Counted from the first letter of the stretch, positions 23,290 to 35,800 are shown. The stretch: 64,000 nucleotides of DNA from Mycteria americana (GCF_035582795.1 NC_134367.1:115840062-115904061), one strand, 5' to 3'. Notes: generated by a model from the letters alone, not told the origin. Translations and numbers: made by a program.

Positions 23290-23960
23290 TCAGAGGTTGA
23301 GACTATCTAGGTCTTCGTTAATGACGTGGAAGACAGGATGCAATATACTCTTGGCAAGTTTGCACTCTGCACCAAGCTGGAGGGCAGGGCTGCTCTTCAG
23401 AGGGATCTGGACAGGCTGGAGAAGTGGGCTGACAGGGGCCTCATGAGGTCCAGCAAAGGCACATGCCAAGTCCTGCCCCAGGACAGACAGAAATCCCCAG
23501 GCAAGGGGACAGACTGAAGGCTAGCTCCATGGAAAAGCCCCCGGGCGCCAAGCTGACCAGGATCAGCAGCATGCCCTTGCAGCAAAGAAGGCCAACCAAG
23601 CCCTGGGCTCTATTAGCAAAAGGGGAGCCAGCAGGAGAAGGAAGAGACCCTACCTCTCCATTCAGCACTTGTTTGTTCAACCTGGAGAAGGGAAGGCAAA
23701 GGGGAGAGCTTATTGCTATCTGCAGCTACCTAAAGAAGGGAAGACAGAGCTGGGCTGTTCCCAGAGATCTTCAGTGACAGCACAAGAAGCGACGGACGCA
23801 AGCTGGAACATGGCAAGTTCCTATTAGGTATCAGGAAACAAATTTCACCTTATGGGTGGTTCAGTACTGGGACAGGGCCCAGAGAGTCTCCATCCTTGGA
23901 GACACTAAAAACTCAACTGGACAAGGCTTTGAGCAACCTGATCAACCTTCAAATTTGGCC
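23290..23960 (+). mobile_element. CR1 LINE, 5'-truncated and internally deleted
   Basis: Typical CR1 phrases appear in order on the plus strand: GGTCTTCGTTAATGACGTGG, CTGGACAGGCTGGAGAAGTG, GTCCAGCAAAGGCACATGCC, GCAAAGAAGGCCAACCAAGC, TTGTTCAACCTGGAGAAG, AAGCTGGAACATGGCAAGTT, GTCTCCATCCTTGGAGA and AAGGCTTTGAGCAACCTGAT. These correspond to the C-terminal reverse-transcriptase coding part and the 3' end. Many frame breaks show it is dead. A stretch seems missing around 23665-23680, where the text jumps to the late CR1 part. CR1 is the dominant LINE of birds and other reptiles. Confidence 0.88.
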
Positions 23961-24319
23961 CTAGTTTGAGCACGGGAACTTCAAAATGTCTGTTTGAGGC
24001 TAAATTATTCTAGGTTTCAAATATCATGTACAAAATGTTTTTTAAAACCAGAGCACTTTTACCAAAAATTACTTTTTTGAACCTTAACGTCATAACATCA
24101 TACAGTAATAGCTCTCAAAAACCCTATAGAAGAGGTTGGGATCAATTTTCTGCAGAGGAAGCAGAATGATAAGCTGAGAAAGGACTTTCTGTTCCCTCAG
24201 AATATTCGCAATTGACTCCAAGATTATGACAAGATCATAAAAATCTTTATTAACAAAAGCCTGGTCAAGGCATGGGCTGTCTATTCAGCTAGACAAACCT
24301 GTGCCACTTGACAACATGT

Positions 24320-24700
24320 TTAGCTAATGAATAATATGCATATTTGAACAAACACTTTGGCCACACATTCACTGGTAGAACATACACTTTTGACTGCCTG
24401 GAAACCCATCCCTAACATAAGACATGGGAAACAATTCCTGAAATAGTGAATAGTTAAAAATGGCAGCAATTTGTTTTCACTTTACTCATCCTCCCCACTC
24501 ATTTTTTTCTTCAAAACAAGCTTCTTGAAGGAATTATGGATAATATTCAACACAGTGCTACGTGACAGCCCACAGATGGATGCATTTCTAATGAATCTGG
24601 AGAAGTTAAAAACGCACTGATAGCAGACATGAATAAAATCTGGGGAATTCTCCCTAATTAGATTACACTCTGCGCACCCTGTCTGTATGAATGAGGACAC
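24320..24700. promoter_or_regulatory. Candidate conserved block M with a 12-base palindrome
   Basis: Starts with GCTAATGAATAATATGCAT and contains the perfect palindrome AATATGCATATT (24333-24344). It continues with TTATGGATAATATTC and CCCTAATTAGATTAC. AT-rich, non-coding in appearance, though a 72-codon minus-strand frame runs through 24482-24700. Confidence 0.35.
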
Positions 24701-25169
24701 AGCAGTGGAAACCGCCTGACAGCGTTGTTAATAGAACTGCTAGGGTTTGTAGTAGCGGACATCTGTTTTAAAGCCGTGATCCAAATCTGCCCCTAGAGGC
24801 CAATCAGCCGGGCTTTGGACTTCAGTCTAAAACATTAACAGCAAAATTCATACGTGCTGGGAGCAGGTGCAATTCCATTAAACTCACCACATTTCAACGC
24901 CACGCTAGATTTCAAACAGTTCCTACAGTCTGCAAGTGAGGCACAAGTGCAAGGAGAAATGAACCCATTCATTATAAAATGTTCAAATATCAGCAGGGCA
25001 TAGTAATGCTGTTTCCCAGCCTAGAAATGTGTCTCAATAGCATGACCGAAGTGCAAAGCACACTTGGTCCCTACTCGCTGCCCTACAAGTCAAGGGCTTA
25101 AAAATTTTGCTGTATTTTCTCCCTCATGCTTAATTTTCTTGCATACAGACATGCACGAGAATATACCCC

Positions 25170-25460
25170 CTTGCCTAGAAGAGCAATTAAAAAAAATTTA
25201 CTTTTTTTCCTCTGAAAGCGGAATTAATTCACATTTTATTGCAATAATCCAAGGCACAGGTCAAATATGGAGGGGGCAAAGGGGGAAAATCTGGAAATGA
25301 TCCTCCCATACGTCACTGCAGAAAACAGGCACGCACCTCAGTATAAACAAATAACCGCTAAGCCATCCCCATTCATGTTTCTAATTAGTGCAGCCTATTT
25401 AACTAATAGACACATAATATAGGTCAATTATGTAGGTCATGATAAATTTGTGAAGAACTT
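25170..25460. promoter_or_regulatory. Candidate conserved block N
   Basis: Contains GAGCAATTAAAAAAAATTT, CGGAATTAATTCAC, GCAATAATCC, TTTCTAATTAGTGC, TTTAACTAATAG and GGTCAATTATG. Dense in TAATT cores over 290 bp. Candidate enhancer, inference only. Confidence 0.35.
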
Positions 25461-28400
25461 CAGCCTGTAGGGCACCAAAAAGACCACGTCGAGGCAGCAT
25501 TTTCAAAGTTACAGCTCATTTCTGCACATGGCTTGCGAACAGCAGTGAGGAACAGCAGAGACCTGCTCGGTTTTTCTGGTTTGTGGTACTACAGCCACAA
25601 CCACTAATGTAAACATCAGTGACAACCCCTGGGAGACACCCTCTGTGGTATGACCATGGAAAGTGGTGGAGCCCATCCAGCATTTATTCTAGACAAATCC
25701 AATACAAAGCCACTAAGATAATCTATTACACCCTACTATATTGCAGAGCAAGAGCAAAATATACTTACTTGGCCTGATTCTAGAGTGCTTCAGAGTTTGA
25801 ACTTACTGCCACACAATACCTTTAGCTCGAAAAAAAAATCCTGGAAGACAAAAAGACATGTTACTTCAGACCACAGAAATGGTTGGAGCATCATTAGAAA
25901 AGCAAAGACAGAGCTAGAAAAGCAAAGCAGTCAGTGGAAGGCCTACATGTGAACATGGCAAAGACATGTTTTGATCCCGATTTCCTCACAATAGGAGGCT
26001 TATGTGATTGTTTTGCCCACCTGCTGCCCTTCCAAAACTATTGATCCAGCTACTAGTTTCAGCCACAATTGCCAGAAACATAAATGTCTCAATGGTGTTC
26101 GATTTCTATGAGTTTGTCAAAAACTGGTGGGTATCCAGAGAAGGAGAAATATCTTATTTATGCTTTCTCCATAGGAAAGGAAATGGCAACTCAGCATTTA
26201 TCTAGTACTTTTCACCATGACCCTCTGACCAGGGACAGATGCAGCTCCAGAGAAGCCACAGTATGTGCCAAGTCCTGCCTTGCTAGAAAGTTTGGGGAGG
26301 AATGATGAGGAACCACAGTGGGGGGCATCAGAGAACAGCAGATGCCATGTGGGGTTTCAGGTAAGTGATGGGACTGCAGAGCTACCTATCCTGCTCAGGG
26401 ATACGGCGAGGACATGGGGATAGAGTATCACAGCAAATGCTACAAGTGTGTGGTTTGCAGCAGGGAGATAAATGGGTTGTGGCACTCAGATCTGTAGGGA
26501 AACAAGCTTAATGTTCACTGTTCAATGAACATCACATTTTTCTGCTAAAGGTCAGCATTAGTATCATTTGTTCTTTGAGACGAAGGGAGAAAATGGATCT
26601 TGGATGGGACTTTGAGCTGTAGGTTTAGTTGCTGTTACCTTTCCTTAGTATTTCGAAAATATTTTTCTTCTTCAGGCAATCCCAACTCGGCCTGCCGTGG
26701 GACAGGACTTCTGGCTTCCTGGACTGCTGTTAGCAGAGGAACTCCAAAATCTTCAAATGAAATATCTGAGGGAGTTACCTGAGGTACTCTTTTGTACCTT
26801 AAACATGCAATAGTATTAATAGCATTATTAGTTAAGTGGCTGGGGAGCATCTGGGACCCAGGACGTAGCTGGGAACTGAGATGCAGAGCGACAGCAGTTG
26901 GGAGGCTGGTGCCTGAGCACCCGTGGGCTGCTATGCCAGCTTCAGTGGCACTAGCACCAGCCACAAGCTGGGAACAGACTCCTCACCCCTTTGAATTTCC
27001 CAAACCTGTGCTGCTGCCTGGAAGAGCCAGTCCCCTGGCAGGGCAGGGGCGGCAGCACCGAGGGAAACATGCTCTGCACAGGGAGCCTTAATTAACTGCA
27101 GCTCTCAGCGGTCTGATGTTCAAAACCGCACATGTGCATTCGGGTCCACATAAGGCAGCCCGAACTCTATTGCTGGCCACATGTCAGCTGGTTGAACTCC
27201 TGCATGCCTCTCTGAGGATGTGAGGAGATGGAGCATTTTGTGTAATTTGGCATATGTTACTACCTGGCTTGCACAAAACAATATACCAATCATGTGCAGT
27301 CCATGGGTACACTGTGCCAAAAATACTGACCTTGTATTTGTATCTACAATATAATCTTGTTACGGTTTGCCATAGTCATGACTGAACTGGTGAAATCACG
27401 TTTTAATTATACATTTTCTCATATTTGTACAATTTGTCTTTGATCACTGTTTATTAATTCTCATCCAGACATCCAACACAATTGTTCTTATAACACTGGA
27501 GTGACAGAGATAGTTTCCCAAATCACTGGTTCCCAGTAACCTGCATTCTAGCTCAGGTACGATACATACAATACACCAAGCTATTAATCTAAACGTGCAC
27601 ATATAAGTAATATATTTAATACGTAGACACCATACTTGAAAATTTGTTACAAACCTCAGACTATATGCTTGAGTTAATCCTAAGAATGACCACAGTACTA
27701 TGTGTGAGAAAGTCTCAGGAACAAATGCAAAACCTTTTAAACTATCTACACTCTCTCCCAGGGCCCTGGATGTGGCAAAGGGGTTTCCAAGAACAGACTG
27801 AGAACTGTTCCCCATGCACATAAATGATGCTTTTCACAGGAGGGAAAAAAACCCCACAGTGTTACATTCCCATTCTTTGGGATCTCTACTCCTAACTGCA
27901 GCACTGTTTATGAACATATATGCAAGACATTTCAACTATGAGAAATAAATACTGCACTATTTTTCCCTGTCCCTGGGGAAATGGTGTTCCTGATAAAATA
28001 CTGCTCTCTGCTGGCCTGGCCTGCTTTACCACGAGGCCCTCACTTCCCACAGTCTTCTGTCTTCCCTAGTGAAAAGGGGAAAGAACACCTTGTTTTGCTG
28101 GCTCTTTAATTGCATCTTTTAGCAAGCAGTGACAGGAGCATCTTTCACTTAGGACTGAAAAACATTATAAAGCTAAGGAAAACAATACTGATATCACATA
28201 AATCTTTTGTCTTGAAGAAAAAATGCAAGTAGTCCTTGAATCTGCGTAAGTCTCCAGAATTATTCTTGTTTTCTTGCAACTTGAAAGAAGAAGTAGGCTG
28301 TTCATGTAGCAGGCTCCCCATTGTAATGAGCTCAGACAAGAGTACATTTGTAAACGTAAGGGACTGAAGTCCTGTTATGGGTTTTGGGAAACTTGCTCCT

Positions 28401-30130
28401 AGGTGGGAATTTTCACGGCAGTCCAAAATCCCATTGACAACCACAGGATTTGAGATGGGGCTCCCCGGCCTTTTACTTTAAAGGACAACTCCAGGCCTGG
28501 GTAGCTCCCTGGCCCAAAACTTGTAGCATCTCTACTCCTCATCCCCATTTTTTGTTGTTTTACTGAAAGGGGATCACTCAGACCAAAGCTAACTGAAAAC
28601 CAGCTTATTTGCATTGAATTTACCTTCACACTGCCACTAGGTATCGCTGTGCTACAGCTAGTATAGCAATAACCATAAAAACTGACAATTTTTAATCTGT
28701 CAATATCTCATATTTCGGGTCAGAATAAGGGGATGCCATGCTGCAGACTCACCAAGAGCAGCCACCCATGCCCAGCTGCAAGCGTCATCCTCCCTTCCGT
28801 CCCAGGGATAAGGGGTATTTACCCAGCAGTCAGGCTGCATCTTTGCTGAGGTTCTGTCCATCTTCTTCCTGATGGGTTTACAGCTCCTGAGATGCTGTGA
28901 CCGACAGGAGTGCTACAACAGCAATTTTGGGATTAACACTGACAGGAATTACCAGAGCACTCTCAGCTGGTTTTTTTTTTTTCAAGCTGCCTGCAGACTC
29001 AGACAGGTTTCTGTGGAGAAACCACACTAGGTGTCAGGGTCTCGCTTACAAACTAGGACTGCTAGAAACTATATATAGATTCTGTTGCAATCACACCATG
29101 GGGGAGCCACAAATCTTAAGGATTTTCAGTCTTTGTGCCTTAATCTTCCTTTGCAGGATTCGTCCATTAATAGCATGATTCCTTTTAAATCTAATTAAAC
29201 AACATTAAAACAAGTTATAAAAATAGTTGGAAAGATCAGTTTCATTTACCTGGGTAAAACAGACAGGGAGTTTAATTTGAACAGTAACCATCATTTGAAA
29301 TTCCTCAATGCCTGCTACCCACAGGGCTGGGAAAAAAACCCTAATTTACTTTCCAAACACTGCTATGAGAGAGTAATTTACTGGAATAAGTAACACCCTG
29401 GGAGACTCTTCGCTCATTTCTAAAGTGGGGTCTCTCAGCACAGATGCCTGCGCACCTGCGTGGAGCTGTGGGAGACACAGCAGGGCTCGCCAGAAGAACG
29501 TGAGCCCCTCGCATGTGGCCAACAGCATCATGGCTTAGACCTCTGCTCTGCATCTGATTTCCAAGCATCAGTTTCCATCTCTTTTCTTCCTGCCTTGTGT
29601 TTGCTGCTGAGTGCTCATGCATCCTCACTCCCAAACCGCCCCTCCTCATTCTTCCAGATTGGGTGGAGCAGCAAGCTGTTTGTTGCAGGCGTAATTTTAG
29701 CTGGTGAAAAACAAAATTATCTAGGTGGAAGAGCCATTAAGGAAGTTACTCAAGCAGAGAAACTGCTAGAGGAACATGAGGCATGGAGAAAAAAACAGAG
29801 TGCCTACCCGAAGGTGTCCTTTGCTCACATCTACCAACACTTTCTGCCTCAGAGCTGGACCACACTTGCAGGTAAAGAATTCTTGCTAGGGCTGGATCTC
29901 ACAAGGGGAACACAGGGTGTCTAGCAGTCCTGCCAGCCATCTCTGGTGACCTTACTCCAGGGCTACAGGGCCTCTCCCTCAACTTGCCGAGTTCCTGGGC
30001 TGCCCCACAACTGCCTTCTGCCGGGCAGCCTCCGCCCGGCACCTCCTTCCCCCCCTTTCTCTCACCTCGAGGACTGTTTCTCTCATACCTTTTCCTCACA
30101 CCTCTGTGTTTTTGTGGCGTTTTGCCTTTT
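25461..30130. other. Intergenic, nothing recognised
   Basis: About 4.7 kb with a near-direct repeat of TAGAAAAGCAAAG (25895-25907 and 25915-25927), a poly-T run near 28970-28982 and a 154-codon open frame (29460-29924) without recognisable protein. No gene that I can support. Confidence 0.5.
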
Positions 30131-30339
30131 TTAAGCACATTTACCCCGGGGCGCCACCACTGAGGGGCTCCGCTGGGCCTTGCGGGGGGGGAGGGCTGCT
30201 GCGGAACCGGCCGTGTCCGGCACGGAGGAGCCCCCACGGCCAACACCTGTCCCGGACACCGGGCGCAACCCCGCGTCCTTCAGGGAGCAGGACACAAGCG
30301 GCGCAATTCGCGCAAACCGGTCCGCACCGCGCCTGCGCA

Positions 30340-30402
30340 GTGGGAGCGGCGGCCGCCCGCGGGGCGGGGCAGCGGCGTCGCCATGGCGGGGCCGGCGGCG
30401 GC
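30340..30402 (+). other. ENTPD6: ENTPD6 probable exon 1 (5' end), with a short upstream reading frame
   Basis: A donor (GC|GTGAGT) lies inside the CpG island; the left edge is a guess. An ATG at 30383 in excellent context (GTCGCCATGG) reads MAGPAA. Joined directly to the next exon at 32466 this frame gives only about 16 residues before TGA, so it would act as an upstream ORF. Alternatively an unseen exon could lie between. The start of transcription is not visible. Confidence 0.5.
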
Positions 30403-30529
30403 GTGAGTGCGGGCGGCGGGGCCGGCTGGGAGCCGCGCCGCGCAGCGGGGGGCGGCGGGCGCGGGGGGCGTGGGCACGGGGATCCGTGTGCGAGGGGGCG
30501 CGGCAGCGGGCGGGCGCCCCGCGGGTTGG

Positions 30530-30560
30530 GCCGGGCCGGGCCGGGCCGGGCCGGGCCGCC
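30530..30560 (+). repeat. (CCGGG)n pentanucleotide repeat
   Basis: About six copies of GGGCC/CCGGG in the ENTPD6 CpG island, in intron 1. Runs of three G every five bases on the plus strand could form G-quadruplex structure. Confidence 0.85.
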
Positions 30561-30950
30561 CGCGCTGAGAGGCCGTGCCGGGGCCGCGCAGGCCCGGGCT
30601 GCCTGCGGGTCTGTGCCGCGGTGGGAACCTGCCCGACACCCGGCTCCCGCGGGGTCCCCGCCCGCCCTCGGCCGCGCAGGCGGAAGGCTTTTCCCTTGCA
30701 GCAAATCTCACCGTCCCCTGACAAAGGCGGGGAAGAGTTAATCCCAGTTATTTTCAGGAAAATGGGGGTAGGGGCTTATGCCGGCAGACTGCTGCTCCTC
30801 CGTCCCCCTCATCCTTCCAGCCTCCCCTTTCCCGCGGTGGCGATTTCTGTCTCCTCAAAGGGTCATCCGGTTCCTGCTGCTTTCCTCCCATGACGTGTTT
30901 TAGCTGTCGTGTAGCTGCAGTTCACGCCTTTCTGGCAGCAGGAAGATTGG

Positions 30951-31001
30951 AGTAATCGCCTCCTATATGTGCAGTAATCGCTTCCTATATGTGCAGTAAT
31001 G
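30951..31001 (+). repeat. 22-bp tandem duplication
   Basis: Two near-identical 22-base copies (AGTAATCGCYTCCTATATGTGC unit differing at one base) followed by seven bases of a third copy. Confidence 0.9.
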
Positions 31002-31621
31002 GCCACCTACATCTCTCTGCCTGCTGATAGAAGCCAGAAAGATTTTTCATTTTTTTGCAATGCCATCTGCCTGATTTCTGTTTCATGACAGCCTACGCTT
31101 CCTTTTCCCCAACGCTGATCTATTCTTCATGTGTATTTGTGCCTGTGGTTTTGCTTTCCTCCATTTTTATAAATTTTTTTCTTACCTATTTTTGGCAATA
31201 CACCATAATCACCTTGAATTTAAATTCTTCCCCCTCACGCCTTCTGTACACCTCCTGAATCCATATCATCAATGGATTACATATGTGTCAAAACCTTGTT
31301 TAAGTCAGCTTAATCAATTGGTTTGCTTTCTCTTCTTCATTACACTATCAAAAAAAGAAAGGTAAAATGTAATTTGGTCCCCATAAGTCACTACTGACTG
31401 TTTTTTAATCGCTGGATGATGTCATGTGAGTGCTTGTAGATTTCTTGCGTTGTGCTTTGGTGTGGTTTCTTTCCTGGTATTGGAGCTGGGGGGGACCACC
31501 CCAATTCCCTGAATCTTCCGTCTTGCCTTTTAAACGCTGATTTTAAGTTGTCCTTGTCCAGTCTTCTGGGACTTCTTTCACCATCCAGGAACTAACAAAG
31601 ATAGCTGCAAATGATTTGCAT

Positions 31622-31780
31622 TGCCCAGAGAGATTGAGGGATCTCCGTTCTTGGAGGTTTTCAAGATGCAGTTGGATATAGCCCTGAGCAACATGGTGGG
31701 TCCCCATAGCTGCCCATGCTTTGAGCAGGAGGTTGGATGAGAGACCTCTTGAGGTCCCTTCCCACCTCAGTTACTGTGTT
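31622..31780 (+). mobile_element. CR1 LINE 3'-end fragment in ENTPD6 intron 1
   Basis: The phrases TTGCCCAGAGAGATTG, TTGGAGGTTTTCAAGATGCA, AGCCCTGAGCAACATG, GAGCAGGAGGTTGGATGAGA and CCTCTTGAGGTCCCTTCCCA are the familiar CR1 3' UTR end, in plus orientation and truncated at the left. Confidence 0.85.
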
Positions 31781-32465
31781 TAGCTTCTCTGAACTCTCCT
31801 TACTCTGTTCCTTCTTAGGCCTCAGTAGCAATGGGGAAAAGAAGATTTATGGAGCTTCATGTCCTAAAATTAGCTGTAGATCTCAATGACATGCTAAAGG
31901 AGGATGGATATGTTCCTTCTGAACCATTGGGAAAGTAGTGTGCCTTGTAGGCATCCAGCAGCCATGGAGACATTTGATGGTTAGGACAAGCAACATGGAG
32001 AGAGGGACTTTGCTGCTAGGTTCAGTTTTACAAGTGATTCACAGGTGAATCCCAGATTTTTTAATGCAGGATTCTACATTGTCCTACTGGAATAAATGTA
32101 AGCATTTAACTGCAAGTTTCCCTGGGTTAGTTGAGATAGATTTGAGCACTGAAACAGTAGCTGATATCAGTCTTACTCCAGGTGCTGAAGGAGCTGCAGG
32201 CATAAATCCTTTTACTTGCCAGCAGTAGTCTGTCACTCCCTGTGTGTAAGTTGTTTTGCCAGGCTGTTTGTTGCAGTGACTTACTGCTTACTTTGACTAT
32301 CATGCCCAACTTTCTTATCACAGATCTAAACCAACTAACAGTTAAGTATTTAACTAATGCTCAAGTCAAGTTTACTCCTGTAAGTCCCTTATCAAATAAC
32401 CATCATACTCTTAGATCCTTTCAGCAGGTTTAGAAAATAAAACATATCTTTTCTGTTGGATATAG

Positions 32466-32547
32466 GAGTGATGTGGGAACCACCTGTTCTGTGTGAAGGA
32501 CAAGAAATAAAACATTTGATAAAGGGAAGAAACAAAACATCTGATAA
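32466..32547 (+). other. ENTPD6: ENTPD6 5' UTR part of the start-codon exon, with upstream ORF
   Basis: The acceptor is TTGGATATAG|GAG. An ATG at 32471 opens a 29-codon frame that runs past the main start and ends at TGA 32558-32560, overlapping the second main-frame ATG (ATGA overlap). The main frame has TAA immediately before its ATG. A 25-base tandem duplication (32502-32526 and 32527-32551, three differences) creates the main ATG in its second copy. An upstream ORF overlapping the start usually lowers translation. Confidence 0.65.
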
Positions 32548-32551
32548 ATGG
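32502..32551 (+). repeat. 25-bp tandem duplication spanning the ENTPD6 start codon
   Basis: Two copies of AAGAAAYAAAACATYTGATA followed by AAKGG, differing at three positions. The third difference (G to T) makes the ATG at 32548 in the right-hand copy. Confidence 0.9.
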
Positions 32552-32806
32552 AAGCCATGAAGATATCAAAGCGGTTCTTCGCTTTTGGGATTTTGGCATG
32601 TGTAGCTATTTATGTTGCATACATAAAATGGCACTTGGATTCCAAACCAGTCCTGGGAGCAACAGAAGGAGTTGCTGAAAGCAGGGGAGACAAACTGAAC
32701 CATCAGGCACTCACCACAGATCTCTCGGTCTTTTATGGAATTATGTTTGACGCAGGAAGCACAGGAACTCGCATCCATATTTTTAAATTTACACAGCAGC
32801 CAAAAG
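32548..32806 (+). CDS. ENTPD6: ENTPD6 coding exon 1 (membrane anchor, ACR1)
   Basis: Residues 1-86 plus one base. It holds the anchor [20 protein letters not shown] and the phosphate-binding ACR1 ([13 protein letters not shown]). A second in-frame ATG at 32557 (MKISKR) resembles the human MRKISN start and could be used instead. Donor AAAAG|GTATGG. Confidence 0.93.
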
Positions 32807-35800
32807 GTATGGCCTGCTCATTGTATGATAGATTAATTCTTCCATAACATATGGAACAGATTATTGATGATACTTTTCTAGGGATTACTTGAACAAACAT
32901 GCTTCAGCTCTTTCTAGAGAGCCATCAGGAAGTATATTATGATTCAGACATGTGGGCTTAGATGAAATTATGAAAACATTCAACAAGGAGAAAATGCTGT
33001 AATGTCAGAATGTGAACTAAATAGCAGCTGTACCTTTAGAACAGTGCCTTGAAGAAGAGAAGTTTTTCATCACACTGCTTGGTGGAAGAGAGGGTTATAA
33101 ATTCAAACTGCCTTATTCCCCCAGATTTTCACCATGAGGTTGTTGGCTGTCTCCAGTTCCTGGCAGTGAGCTGCTTCTCTCTGCATTGTCTGGTTTAGTG
33201 CATCCTTGGCTTCAGTGTTGGATTTAAATTGCAGAAATTCACTGTTTGATTAAAATTTTTGCTGTGTATTCCATCTGGACAGAAAGTATTGCAAAGAAGA
33301 GAGAGGGAAGTGTACAAAAAAGCTCCAGTTTTCCTCTGAAGTTGTAAGCTTCGTTTGTTTAGGTGTTGTCAGCTCCTATTTGTGAAACTCTTAAAGATGA
33401 AAGAACCCATGTGGATGCTGTTGGTAGGTGATCTGAGGATGCTTTTAAGGATTAGCAGTGTGGTGTATGGTGTGATTGGCCTGTGGGGAGCTCCTTAGGT
33501 TTGCAGAATGGGCTAGGGTAAGGCTTAGCCACCAAAGGTGTTAACAGTCCATGGATTTTCTTCTTTCAGTGTATTCCGGAATCTTTGCTTCTTCCTTGCC
33601 TGCTTCTCTTTAAACACAATTTCAGAATATATTGCAGGAAACTTTATGCAGTGTAGTTGGGTACAGGAGGAGGATGTTGTCAAGCTCATGTTATCTTGCA
33701 TGCAGGTTCATAAAATTGTCTGTACTGCAACTTTCCAAAATACTTAGGTCTGCCTCCCTCTGCTGCCACTGAAAATGGTGGTAAAGCTTCCACTGAGTTT
33801 TGCTGAAGTCCAGTTTAGCCAGAACAGAGCATGCTGAAACATGGGGTCTTTGTTACCGGTGCAGTTTGGAAAGCTGCACATGGCAGGTGTAAGGGCTCAA
33901 AGAGATGTGCATGAAAAATAAGTGCATGGTGGACATCAGCACCTGAAAAAGTCATGACTTTTTAAAATGGTTTTCTCTGGAGCTAATTCCATAGCAAGGG
34001 CTGTATTTAAAGGTTGGGTGGCTGTTGGTAGTTCATTAGACAGAGGCTTCAGTTGACTTCCATTAGCACATAATGATGTAATTTGTAACATGGTTTTCTT
34101 TTTGTGTATGCAAAATTATTTGTACCATTATTCATTTTGGAATACTGCTTTTGAACAGAGACTCCCAAATTAACCCATGAGACGTTTAAAGCACTGAAGC
34201 CAGGTCTATCTGCATATGCCGATGATGTCGAAAAGGTAATTTTGTTTCTGTTACTGTAAAAGTACATGCCCCAAAACGTCCTGTTCTTGCTATGCACTGC
34301 AAATCCCATCTTGCTGTGGTACAGTATGCTAAACTGTCTCAGTTCAGGGAAGTGTCTCCAAATGATACAAGCCCACAGTAAAAGTTGGTCAACATGCAGA
34401 CGAGCAGGGAACAGAACACCTCTAGTTCCGCTTGGTGATGTTGTTAATTAAGCACAGTGGATGTTTTTCCTACCTCTGCCTTAAGAATTTCAATGCGCTT
34501 AAGAAAATGACAAAAGAGCTGTGTTGGATTGGAGCAGAGCCTTCTCCAAAAGTGACCGGAGTTGGATTCTCAGGAAAATAGTGTAAAAACCAGGCCAAGT
34601 GACTTCTCTCCCGTCTCCGTTACCTTCTGGCTTGCAGGGATTTAGGGACTTCCTGAGCCAGACTTACACACAGCTCATAGTGTTTTACTGGCTCCAAAGG
34701 CCTTTTTTTTCCCAAGGATTTGTCATATTGCCTTTTGAACCTTTTGTAGCAAAGCATTGTGGCAGAGAGTTCTATGTCACTGTTTGAAAAAGTGACTCTT
34801 CATGTTTGTTTTTGACCTCTTGCTGGATAATCCCCATTATATCCACCAGGTCTCACTCTGTAGGAGATAGTGAGTCCTCCACCTTCTGACCCCTTGTGAT
34901 ATTCACTTGTCTCTGTTCCACATTTACAGTAAATCATACCTTTGATCACCCTTTTGCCCTTCCAAGAAAGGCAAATCTAAAGAGTTTCTAAGATGTCGTT
35001 TTTTGTTCTTTCTCTGCTCACAGAGTGGCCAGGGAATAAAAGAGCTCCTGGAGGTGGCAAAGAAGGAAGTTCCTATGGAGTTGTGGAAGTTTACTCCTCT
35101 GGTCCTGAAAGCCACAGCTGGCCTACGGTTGCTGCCAGGAGAGAAAGCTCAGAAGCTGCTGGATAAGGTACTATTTCTTGTCTTTCAGTTTGCTTTCCAG
35201 AAATTTTACAGCAAAATTTGGTCCCTTCTATGTAAGGTACATACTCCTTTATCTTCATGTACATAAGCCACTCCTGTCATTTAATCCTGAAAGGAGTGCA
35301 GAGCCACCTGATCTCAAATGGGGTTGCGGGGAGAAATTGCGTGAGTACAAACACAGAGGAATGGTGACAGCTCCGAATAAGCCTGGAGATGACATATAAC
35401 ATAACAAGTGTAATGAGATACTCCTAACAGTCACCACAGGCTTGTTCTTACTGGGGGTGCTTGTTGGTGGTTTTGACCAGGATGCTGCTATTTTGGGAGA
35501 AGCTCTCTGCTGTTTGACTGGTCATGTTATCAGCCTGCTGCTGCAGCGTTGCTCCTTTATATTGATTGGAAGTAATGTACATTGTATTTATAGGCATGTA
35601 AAATATGTTTAATATTTTAAAATATTATAAAAATAAACAAAATATTATGTTCTAGACCTTATGGCTGCGGGAAAAGTTTATTAGATGTGCACTAAGTGTA
35701 CTCTTTTTCTAAGCAATAATTGGAAGGAAGAAATGTGGTGTGATTGAAACAAATGTCTGTATTGTTCTCTGCTGCCTTTTCTTTTCCACATTGAATTTCA

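Larger units (their letters stand above)
30140..30720 (+). promoter_or_regulatory. ENTPD6 CpG-island promoter
   Basis: CpG-dense island, TATA-less. It contains CGCGCCTGCGCA (30328-30339), a good match to the NRF1 site YGCGCAYGCGCR, 44 bp upstream of a strong-context ATG. This is the expected promoter type for a widely expressed gene and lies just 5' of the only ENTPD6 copy. Confidence 0.75.

Noticed and set aside
29460-29924. 154-codon plus-strand open frame just upstream of ENTPD6
   Set aside because: Second half looks moderately protein-like (charged helix), but I recognise no family and see no promoter or splice context.
31831-31938. 35-codon frame starting MGKRRFMELHVL in ENTPD6 intron 1, preceded by a possible acceptor
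   Set aside because: Considered as a missing N-terminal ENTPD6 exon. It ends in TAG, does not resemble the human N terminus and follows a CR1 fragment.
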